Part shown: positions 57,452 to 64,000 of the stretch, piece by piece
Position numbering within the stretch: position 1 is the stretch's first letter
How the letters are laid out: every line of letters starts with the position of its first letter
Assembly: GCF_005217525.1 (NCBI RefSeq)
Contig: NZ_PNXQ01000014.1
Coordinates: 273,353-337,352 of the forward strand
Source: Paenibacillus terrae
Lineage (GTDB): Bacteria; Bacillota; Bacilli; Paenibacillales; Paenibacillaceae
Direction of reading: 5' to 3'
DNA: 64,000 bases
Made by a program: the position numbers and the translations under genes
The notes under the pieces: model-generated
Database searches by the model: none
What the model saw: the letters and a program-made list of their open reading frames with translations, nothing else
What the model was told of the DNA's origin: nothing

Positions 57452-57481
57452 GTACTTTCGAGCGTTGGGAATCGAATTATG
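57452..57481 (+). repeat. Dispersed 30-bp repeat, copy 1
   Basis: GTACTTT-CG-AGCGTTGGGAATCGAAT-T-ATG matches 27 of 30 bases with 63848-63877. It overlaps the 3' end of the beta-galactosidase gene. Confidence 0.7.
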
Positions 57482-59504
57482 ATAATTCCAGCACATGAAA
57501 GCCATAGCCTTCGATGGTAACATCTCCTTCCAGGAATTCGCCGCTGAGCAGCTCATGTCCTTTTTGTTCATCCAGATGATAATTCTGTTTCTGGGCGTTA
57601 TGGTTCAGGATGAACAAATACGATTTTCCATCCTTGGAGCGCACGCTGGCCTCCACACCCGCAGGAGCACGCAGCAAGGACGGAATCCCTTTTTCCTCAC
57701 AAATATAGCCCAGCAGGCCGTCCAGGAAAGCTTCTTCAGGGTCCGAAGCCACATACCATGCTTCGCCTTGACCAAAACGATTGCGTGTCAGCACGGGCAT
57801 CCCCTGATAAAAATCATCGCCATACTCCGCCAGCACCTCGGCACCTTCGCTATGCAGCAGGTCGCAGAGCAAGCCGCATTCATATTCCCCTTGTAATGCT
57901 CCTACCTGTTCCTTCAATACGATCCGATTTCGTGACTCCGGCAAAAGCGCGTCAATTTCTTCTACCCAAACTCCGAGAAGCTTACGCAGCTTACCCGGAT
58001 AGCCTCCGGTTGTGACTAGATCGTTTTCATTCACAATTCCGCTGAAAAAGGTGGTGACAAAGGTGCCGCCATGTTCAGTAAATTGTTCCAGCTTTTCCGC
58101 TGTACCCGGCTTGACCATGTAGAGTACAGGCGCGATAATGAGATCATATTTCTGGAAATCTGATTCCACGGAAATCAAGTCTACCTGCACGTTACGGTGG
58201 AATAGAGCGGCATAATATTTGTGCACCTGATCGACGTAATTCAGCGCTACAGAAGGACCGCTTGATTTCTCCAGTGCCCACCAATTATCCCAATCGAACA
58301 AAATGGCTACTTTTGCGTTAACGGTTGCATCCAGCAGCGTATTACCTAAAGTGCCAAGCTCTCTGCCGAGCTGTGCCACCTCCCGGAATACGCGTGTATT
58401 CTCATGACCGACATGCTCAATCACAGCCCCGTGGAATTTCTCACAGGCTCCGATGGAACGGCGAAGCTGGAAGAACATGACCGTGTCTGCGCCATGCGCA
58501 ACTGCCTGGTAACTCCATAACCGCATGACACCAGGCCGCTTGAGTGAATTGTATGCTTGCCAGTTTTGCTGGCTCGGTGTTTGCTCCATCAGCATAAACG
58601 GCTGCCCATCCTTAAGACCGCGCATCAGATCGTGGGCCATCGCGGTATAGCTCGGTGGGGTATTAGCCCGCGGATAGCTGTCCCAAGACACAATATCCAT
58701 GTGCTTTGCCCATTTGAAATAGTCCAGTTGCTTGAAAAAGCCCATCAGATTAGTCGTTATGACAGCTTCGGGGATATGCTTTTTGATCGCGTTATACTCC
58801 AGCAAATAGCATTCCAGCATACTGTCTGAATTAAAGCGTGCGTAATCAAGGGAAATGCCCTGAAAGGTGGAGTGGTTTTCGCCCCAATGCTCGCTCAGAT
58901 TATTTGGGGGTACAATTTCATTCCAATCATAGAAGGTGTGCCCCCAGAACGAAGTATTCCATACCCGGTTCACTTTTTCCAGTGTTCCATATTTTTGTTT
59001 GAGCCACACCCGGAATGCAGCAGCACAGTTATCGCAATAGCAATCCCCGCCGTACTCATTGGACACGTGCCACACGAGGATCGCAGGATGATTTTTGTAG
59101 CGTTCTGCCAGTCGGTCAGCCATGCTCTCCGCATATTTGCGGTAGGTGGGACTGTTCGGACAGGAATTGTGGCGTCCGCCGAATTTTCGTTTGCGCCCGT
59201 CGGCATCGACCCGGAGAATATCTGGGTATCGAGTCGCCATCCAGGCAGGGTGAGCTGCAGTGCTGGTGGCAAGACACACAAAGACACCGCTTTCATATAA
59301 ACTATCGATGAATTGATCCAGCCATTCAAAATGATATGTGATTTCATCCGACTGAATTTTGGCCCAGGAAAATACGTTGACTGTGGCGATATCAATTCCT
59401 GCCAGCTGGAACATGCGTAAGTCCTCCTGATGTGTGGTGTTATCCCATTGCTCAGGATTGTAATCTCCGCCGTAAAATACTTTAGGCAGTTTACCGCTTA
59501 TCAT
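57477..59504 (-). CDS. Beta-galactosidase, GH42
   Basis: A 675-residue GH42 enzyme. ATG 59504 follows AGAGGTGATTGGC. The start KVFYGGDYNPEQWD is the GH42 signature. The acid/base Glu is in WHVSNEYGGDCYC (near 155, beside a Cys cluster that usually binds zinc: C-x-C-x-x-C) and the nucleophile Glu in FMLMEQTPSQQNW (near 307). It is intracellular, without signal peptide, and hydrolyses beta-galactosides such as those from plant oligosaccharides. Divergent from an AraC regulator that is its likely activator. Confidence 0.94.
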   Translation of the reverse strand: MISGKLPKVFYGGDYNPEQWDNTTHQEDLRMFQLAGIDIATVNVFSWAKIQSDEITYHFEWLDQFIDSLYESGVFVCLATSTAAHPAWMATRYPDILRVDADGRKRKFGGRHNSCPNSPTYRKYAESMADRLAERYKNHPAILVWHVSNEYGGDCYCDNCAAAFRVWLKQKYGTLEKVNRVWNTSFWGHTFYDWNEIVPPNNLSEHWGENHSTFQGISLDYARFNSDSMLECYLLEYNAIKKHIPEAVITTNLMGFFKQLDYFKWAKHMDIVSWDSYPRANTPPSYTAMAHDLMRGLKDGQPFMLMEQTPSQQNWQAYNSLKRPGVMRLWSYQAVAHGADTVMFFQLRRSIGACEKFHGAVIEHVGHENTRVFREVAQLGRELGTLGNTLLDATVNAKVAILFDWDNWWALEKSSGPSVALNYVDQVHKYYAALFHRNVQVDLISVESDFQKYDLIIAPVLYMVKPGTAEKLEQFTEHGGTFVTTFFSGIVNENDLVTTGGYPGKLRKLLGVWVEEIDALLPESRNRIVLKEQVGALQGEYECGLLCDLLHSEGAEVLAEYGDDFYQGMPVLTRNRFGQGEAWYVASDPEEAFLDGLLGYICEEKGIPSLLRAPAGVEASVRSKDGKSYLFILNHNAQKQNYHLDEQKGHELLSGEFLEGDVTIEGYGFHVLELS

Positions 59505-59643
59505 GCCAATCACCTCTATATATAAGAATAATTCTATCTTATAATACAAGTAAATGCTTTTAAATATAATAAAATGAACATGGATATAACAATATGGATC
59601 TACATTAAGGAATACATAACCGCGTGCGCCGGAGGTGCTTTTA

Positions 59644-60480
59644 ATGATTTTAACTCCCCATCATTTGCGATTTTTTCTAACTACGCGTGAGCATTCTTTA
59701 CCGCTTTTTATCGAAAGTATCGGATTTAACAGCAGGCAGGAGGATGTATCCCGGCCGGAGGGCTATCCGTGCTTTCACTGGATTCAGACGGTGTCCGGGG
59801 AAGGGGTGTTCACGTTCAAGGGGGGCTCCTTCCGTTTGGGAGAACAGGCCGGAGTTCTACTGCTGCCGGGCGAGTCCCATGCTTACAGCCGGGCGACGAA
59901 AGTATGGCGAACGCTGTACATTACGTTTGACGGACCGATAGCCGCTGCTGTGCTGACAGAGCTAGGATTGAAGCATACACGCGGGTATCATTGGGACGCC
60001 CATAGTGAACTGCACAGCTTCGGAGAAAGTATGCTTCATACTATAGCAAGTGAACGGGATTTATCAGGGCTGGACGCTTCGGCCAATATGTACCGCTTTC
60101 TAACTTTGCTGCGCAAACATGGTCAATACAGCTCTATGCCTTCCTTGTCTCATAATGTAGAACGTTTGGGGCCTGTGCTGGCTTTTATGGAACAAAATTA
60201 TGCCAGCCCGGATATCGGCCTGTCTGATATGGCGGTGATGATGAATGTCAGCGCCCGTCATTTGAATACGTTATTTAAGCAGGCATTCGGTGTGACCTCT
60301 TATGCGTATCTGATCGTCATACGTTTGCGCAAGTCTAAGGAAATGATGGCTGAATCCCCGCACTTAACGGTAAAAGAGATCGCCGAGCGGGTAGGGTTCC
60401 GTGATGTCAGTCATTTTGTGGCGACTTTCCGCAAGACCGAAGGAATTACCCCTGAAAGGTTCAAATTATTGTATATATAA
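59644..60480 (+). CDS. AraC family regulator, probable activator of beta-galactosidase
   Basis: A 278-residue regulator: cupin sugar-sensing domain (about 20-150, with GVFTFKGGSFRLGEQAGVLLLPGESHAY) and two C-terminal HTH motifs (about 180-278, IGLSDMAVMMNVSARHLNTLFKQAFGVTSYAYLIVIRLRKSKEMM and VKEIAERVGFRDVSHFVATFRKTEGITPERF). ATG 59644 follows CGGAGGTGC. Divergent from the GH42 gene, with about 140 bp of shared promoter space. Confidence 0.9.
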   Translation: MILTPHHLRFFLTTREHSLPLFIESIGFNSRQEDVSRPEGYPCFHWIQTVSGEGVFTFKGGSFRLGEQAGVLLLPGESHAYSRATKVWRTLYITFDGPIAAAVLTELGLKHTRGYHWDAHSELHSFGESMLHTIASERDLSGLDASANMYRFLTLLRKHGQYSSMPSLSHNVERLGPVLAFMEQNYASPDIGLSDMAVMMNVSARHLNTLFKQAFGVTSYAYLIVIRLRKSKEMMAESPHLTVKEIAERVGFRDVSHFVATFRKTEGITPERFKLLYI

Positions 60481-60512
60481 GGGTATTTAATCGAAATACT
60501 CTTTCTTACGCG

Positions 60513-60552
60513 GGAATGCTCTTTTTAGTGAGCATTCCTTATTGTTTTTTTC
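60513..60552 (+). terminator. Terminator of araC-type gene
   Basis: GGAATGCTC-TTTTTAGT-GAGCATTCC then TTATTGTTTTTTT. Confidence 0.88.
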
Positions 60553-60672
60553 CGGATGTGGGAGTATAAAATAATAGTTCATTTGTTTCATCAATCTGAT
60601 GTTCAGGTGACATAATAACAAATAGTTCAAAGTTCTTCTGCAAAACCCTCATCCAAAGAAGGAGTTAACGAA

Positions 60673-62490
60673 ATGCTGAGTAAAGTCAAAAGATTACTAA
60701 TCGGTCGTCCACGAAAATCGACGGCTCTTGAAGATGAGAAACTAAACAAGCTTAAGGCTCTGGCCATCCTGTCCTCGGATGCGTTGTCCTCTGTAGCTTA
60801 CGGAACGGAGCAAATTCTGATTGTTTTGATTACAGCGGGCTTCACTGCTTTATGGTATTCCATTCCTATATCCATCGCGGTATTGGGATTGCTGGTTATT
60901 CTGATCCTGTCCTACAGACAGACTATTTTTTCCTATCCCGCTGGTGGTGGCGCCTATATCGTCGCTCAGGACAATTTGGGCAGGGCTCCGAGTCTGATTG
61001 CAGGCGGATCTTTGCTGGTCGATTATATTCTGACGGTAGCAGTCAGCTCGTCAGCGGGTACAGATGCCATTACATCGGCGTTTCCATCCTTGCATGATCA
61101 TCGGATCGCCATTGCACTGATCATGATCATCTTTTTGACCATTATGAACTTGCGCGGAGTAACAGAATCAGCCTCAGTGCTGGCTGCACCGATTTATTTA
61201 TTCGTAATTTCGATCTTTGTCCTGATTATTAGCGGTATCATCCATTACGTGGCAGGAGGAGCCCATGCTGCGGCACCGCAATTTGGAGCTACGGTATCCA
61301 ACGTCAGTCTGTTTCTGCTGCTGAAGGCGTTCAGCTCAGGCTGCTCGGCGCTAACTGGGGTAGAGGCTGTCTCGAATGCCATTCCGAATTTCCGTAAGCC
61401 TGCTGCCAAAAATGCGGCAACTACGCTGATGATGATGGGTTTGATTCTCGGTTGTATGTTCATCGGAATCAGTCTGCTGGCTTATTGGTATGGTGTTCGT
61501 CCAAATCCGCACGAAACGGTCATTTCGCAAATTGCGAACGCCACTTTCGGGCGCGGTGTGATGTATTACATCATTCAGGGCGTGACGGCGTTAATCTTGT
61601 TTTTGGCGGCGAATACAGCTTATTCGGCCTTTCCGTTGCTTGCATTTATGCTGGCAAAAGACAAATACATGCCGCATATGTTCATGGTTCGCGGAGATCG
61701 ACTCGGTTACTCGAACGGTATCCTGTTTCTGAGTATTTTCTCGGCATTGCTGGTTATCGTATTTGGTGGCAATACAGGAAATCTGATTCCACTTTATGCT
61801 GTAGGGGTATTTATCCCGTTTACGCTTTCCCAGCTTGGAATGATGATTCGCTGGATTCGTCTCAAGCCGTCAGGCTGGGTCGTCAAGCTTGCTATTAATA
61901 CGGTTGGGATGCTGACCACGCTGTCCATTACGCTTATTTTTATTTTCACCAAGTTTAGTCAGGTGTGGATGGTGTTTATCTTCCTGCCTTTGGTTTTGTA
62001 TTTCTTTATGAAGATCAATGGTCATTACAAAAATACGGCTGAGCAGCTGCGGATCGACATTACGAAGGATAAGCCTATGGTCAAAGGCAATACGATCATT
62101 ATTCCAGTGGCTGGTATTACACGAGTCGTGATGAATACCATCAGCTATGCCAAGACCTTGTCGGACAATGTGGTTGCTGTATATGTAGGTGTGGATGATG
62201 AAGCAATCCGCAAGATGGAGCAAAAATGGGAAGAGTGGGATGTAGGTATCCGTTTGGTGGTGCTGAAATCCCGTTATCGCAGCATTATTAATCCGCTTCG
62301 CAAGTTCATTGATACGGTGGAGTGGAAAAAAGCGGACGAGGATCATATTACCGTTCTTATTCCACAATTCATCACGAAGCACTGGTGGGAAAATATTTTG
62401 CACAACCAGACCAGCTTGCTGATGAGAGCTTATCTGATCAATTACAAAGACGTCATCGTAACGACGGTCCCTTTTCATTTAAACAAATAA
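60673..62490 (+). CDS. kimA: KimA-type high-affinity potassium transporter
   Basis: A 605-residue APC-fold transporter closely resembling B. subtilis KimA (YdaO): LKALAILSSDALSSVAYGTEQILIVL, SYRQTIFSYPAGGGAYIVAQDNLG, GGSLLVDYILTVAVSSSAGTDAITSAFPSLHD, LLLKAFSSGCSALTGVEAVSNAIP and FGGNTGNLIPLYAVGVFIPFTLSQLGM. About 12 TM helices are followed by a cytoplasmic domain (about 455-605) where c-di-AMP binds in KimA. It is a K+/H+ symporter. ATG behind AAGAAGGAG. I see no ydaO/c-di-AMP riboswitch core in the 190 bp upstream. Confidence 0.9.
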   Translation: MLSKVKRLLIGRPRKSTALEDEKLNKLKALAILSSDALSSVAYGTEQILIVLITAGFTALWYSIPISIAVLGLLVILILSYRQTIFSYPAGGGAYIVAQDNLGRAPSLIAGGSLLVDYILTVAVSSSAGTDAITSAFPSLHDHRIAIALIMIIFLTIMNLRGVTESASVLAAPIYLFVISIFVLIISGIIHYVAGGAHAAAPQFGATVSNVSLFLLLKAFSSGCSALTGVEAVSNAIPNFRKPAAKNAATTLMMMGLILGCMFIGISLLAYWYGVRPNPHETVISQIANATFGRGVMYYIIQGVTALILFLAANTAYSAFPLLAFMLAKDKYMPHMFMVRGDRLGYSNGILFLSIFSALLVIVFGGNTGNLIPLYAVGVFIPFTLSQLGMMIRWIRLKPSGWVVKLAINTVGMLTTLSITLIFIFTKFSQVWMVFIFLPLVLYFFMKINGHYKNTAEQLRIDITKDKPMVKGNTIIIPVAGITRVVMNTISYAKTLSDNVVAVYVGVDDEAIRKMEQKWEEWDVGIRLVVLKSRYRSIINPLRKFIDTVEWKKADEDHITVLIPQFITKHWWENILHNQTSLLMRAYLINYKDVIVTTVPFHLNK

Positions 62491-62521
62491 ATGGAACAGG
62501 CGATTATAGCATGACAAAATG

Positions 62522-62568
62522 AACATCTTCTGGTCGCATGTCGTTGCGGCTGGAGGGTGTTTTTTTTA
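62522..62568 (+). terminator. Terminator of kimA
   Basis: AACATCTTCTGGTCGC / GCGGCTGGAGGGTGTT pair over 16 positions (several G-T wobbles) followed by eight T. Confidence 0.75.
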
Positions 62569-62583
62569 TACCTGCATATTTAC

Positions 62584-62630
62584 TTTAACGATACGTTTTA
62601 TGTATTATTGATACAAAACGTATCGTTAAA
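62584..62630. promoter_or_regulatory. 16-bp perfect inverted repeat before acyltransferase gene
   Basis: TTTAACGATACGTTTT (62584-62599) and AAAACGTATCGTTAAA (62615-62630) with a 15-nt loop that itself contains GTAT...ATAC. GATAC/GTATC half-sites recur four times. No T-tail, and the repeat ends about 10 bp before the ribosome site, so it is more likely a regulator binding site or 5' RNA hairpin than a terminator. Confidence 0.65.
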
Positions 62631-62651
62631 GAATAGATATGGAGGGCTACA

Positions 62652-63770
62652 ATGCCAGGAACCGAGGGTGAAACGGAACATAACAAGCTGCAATTTGTAG
62701 ATACGCTGAGAGCGCTGGCAATTATGGGCGTGTTGCTTGTACATGTCAGCCAGCAGGTAGATGGATTAAACGGATGGTTGCAAAAGGGATTAAGCTTGGG
62801 AGCGAAAGGGGTCGCTTTATTTTATCTGGCCAGTGCTTTTACACTCTTTCTGTCATTGAGCAGACGTTCCGGTGACAGAAAAGAGCGTGTCTCGGCGTAT
62901 CTGGTGCGTCGTTTTTTTCGAATTGCTCCCTTGTATTACATTATGTTAATCACCTATTTGCATGTGAACGGAGCAGGGCCCCGTTTCTGGCTTGGGGATC
63001 AGGAAGGGGTCACTGTTGCGAATATCGCAGCTCATATCTTGTTTCTGAATGGACTGAATCCGTACTGGATCAATAGCATTATCGGTGTGGAATGGTCCAT
63101 AGCAGTGGAATGTATGTTTTATCTATGCGTGCCGTTATTATTTAAGCTGATCCGATCGATTCGGCATGCTGCCTGGTTTGTGGTGGGAGCGCTTCTACTG
63201 AGCTTTGGGCTGAACACGGTATTTGCGAATGCTCCATGGATCGGTGATCACCTGTTGTGGGGGCATTATCTATATTTATGGTTTCCGAACCAACTGCCTG
63301 TCTTCGGACTGGGTATATTGCTGTTCTTCATATGGAAAGACGAGCGGCATTGGAAAAGTGTAGACCGATTCAGCGGCGTATTGCTGCTTGGCTCCATGCT
63401 GTTTGCTCTTTGTACAGGTATGACGGATTATCTCATCGGTGTCCTGTTGCTGCTGGGAGCCTATGCTTTGTATCACTGGAAGCCTGTGTGGCTGTTAAAC
63501 TGGGGATGGTCATGGATCGGCTGCCTCAGCTACAGTATGTATTTGACGCATATGCTTGCTCTGGAGATTGTAAGTCAGATTGAGTTTCCATTTTCCCCCG
63601 TTGTTAATTTGACTCTTATGTTTGTTATGACACTTCTGTTGACCACAGGTTTGTCCTGGCTCACCTATTCATGGATCGAACAACCCGGCATCCGTTGGGG
63701 GAAAAATATCATATCACGTATGAAGTCTGTACGCTCACAGGAAGATTCGGTCAATGAAAGTGTTGCCTGA
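62652..63770 (+). CDS. Acyltransferase-3 (OafA/YrhL-like) membrane protein
   Basis: A 372-residue membrane protein with about 10 TM helices. KLQFVDTLRALAIMGVLLVHVSQQV is the family start, with the conserved Arg and His of the acyltransfer site (LRALAI...HV), then RRFFRIAPLYYIMLITY and GVEWSIAVECMFYLCVPLLF. Such enzymes O-acetylate surface sugars or peptidoglycan on the outer face of the membrane. No SGNH domain is fused. ATG behind ATGGAGGGC. Confidence 0.9.
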   Translation: MPGTEGETEHNKLQFVDTLRALAIMGVLLVHVSQQVDGLNGWLQKGLSLGAKGVALFYLASAFTLFLSLSRRSGDRKERVSAYLVRRFFRIAPLYYIMLITYLHVNGAGPRFWLGDQEGVTVANIAAHILFLNGLNPYWINSIIGVEWSIAVECMFYLCVPLLFKLIRSIRHAAWFVVGALLLSFGLNTVFANAPWIGDHLLWGHYLYLWFPNQLPVFGLGILLFFIWKDERHWKSVDRFSGVLLLGSMLFALCTGMTDYLIGVLLLLGAYALYHWKPVWLLNWGWSWIGCLSYSMYLTHMLALEIVSQIEFPFSPVVNLTLMFVMTLLLTTGLSWLTYSWIEQPGIRWGKNIISRMKSVRSQEDSVNESVA

Positions 63771-63847
63771 GATGTAACTTTTTTCTGCATCCGATAACAT
63801 TTGTTGAAGTGCTTAAAGAATTTATCCAATCCTTGAAAAGGAGATGC

Positions 63848-63877
63848 GTACTTTTAAGCGTTGGGAATCGAATGATG
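63848..63877 (+). repeat. Dispersed 30-bp repeat, copy 2
   Basis: Second copy of the sequence at 57452-57481 (27 of 30 identical). Its continuation ATGCAAAATGCTGATATA also recalls the murQ/GlcP promoter sequences. Confidence 0.6.
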
Positions 63878-63895
63878 CAAAATGCTGATATACAT

Positions 63896-63924
63896 AGGCT
63901 GCCAGTGAGCAGCTTCTTTTTTTT
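63896..63924 (+). terminator. Terminator after acyltransferase gene
   Basis: AGGCTGC-CAGTGA-GCAGCTT followed by CTTTTTTTT. Confidence 0.75.
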
Positions 63925-63926
63925 GT

Positions 63927-63957
63927 AAAAAAAATCAGGCGCTCCAATAAGAGCGCC
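63927..63957 (-). terminator. Minus-strand terminator of a gene beyond the window
   Basis: GGCGCTC-CAATAA-GAGCGCC; on the minus strand the stem is followed by TGATTTTTTTT. It indicates a minus-strand gene ending just past or at the window edge. Confidence 0.75.
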
Positions 63958-64000
63958 CGAATGGGAGAGGAGAAACCGGACGAAGAGCTTATGGGGAAAC

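Noticed and set aside
60541-60672. Possible c-di-AMP riboswitch before kimA
   Set aside because: No conserved ydaO core segments are visible in the available leader.
1-64000. tRNA, rRNA, CRISPR arrays and complete insertion sequences
   Set aside because: Looked for cloverleaf-type ends, rRNA signatures, regular repeats with spacers and transposase motifs; none found by eye. A tRNAscan or ISfinder run would be decisive.

Overview
The window looks like a chromosomal segment of a low-to-mid G+C endospore-forming Firmicute, most probably Paenibacillus of the P. polymyxa type. The basis is strong AGGAGG-type ribosome binding sites, SigA promoters (TTGACA-N17-TATAAT), Bacillus-type regulators (CcpN-like, MhqR-like, LexA/Cheo box), a KimA potassium transporter, a YjcZ-like small protein, copper-amine-oxidase-type stalk domains on wall hydrolases and a stand-alone NRPS. 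I recognise no rRNA, tRNA, CRISPR array or intact insertion sequence.

1-25 kb is ordinary chromosome. It holds two MFS exporters (one with its own MarR repressor), a DUF7002 gene, transaldolase, a CcpN-like CBS regulator with TraX, a polysaccharide deacetylase, an NRPS of the form vestigial C-A-T-reductase behind a chemoreceptor, rpiA-vanZ, an MhqR-like regulator with its operator, an MFS exporter behind a leader terminator, small enzymes, and an RND efflux operon (lipoprotein fusion protein, pump, TetR).

25-38 kb is an AT-rich accessory region. It carries XRE regulators, a TPR-type regulator, a YjcZ-like peptide, two tandem paralogues of unknown function, and a decayed phage lysis cassette (holin, GH25 endolysin, LLH holin) with about eight frameshifts. 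A three-gene unit of unknown function follows, preceded by a promoter with a LexA-like box at its spacer. Then come several broken small genes, a secreted PLAT protein, an M-box (Mg2+) riboswitch ahead of a DUF1003 membrane protein, and an orphan Imm53 immunity gene.

38-52 kb is a G+C-richer block dedicated to peptidoglycan amino sugars: a secreted NlpC/P60 hydrolase, murQ, a BadF-type sugar kinase (MurK/NagK-like), murR, a complete ABC sugar importer, a DUF624-like membrane protein, namZ, nagZ and anmK. NamZ and NagZ have no visible signal peptide and no PTS transporter is present. The layout therefore suggests import of intact murein saccharides by the ABC transporter, cytosolic hydrolysis, phosphorylation by two kinases, and convergence on MurNAc-6-P and MurQ. 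Two near-identical palindromes overlap the -35 boxes of the divergent murK and murR promoters and are likely MurR operators.

52-64 kb returns to ordinary chromosome. It has a truncated flavin oxidoreductase, a MarR/NAD(P)H-oxidoreductase pair with matching palindromes, a GNAT enzyme, MarR-DegV, a GlcP-like sugar symporter, a GH42 beta-galactosidase divergent from an AraC regulator, KimA, and an acyltransferase-3 membrane protein behind a 16-bp perfect inverted repeat. The same 21-bp promoter-like sequence precedes both murQ and the GlcP-like symporter.
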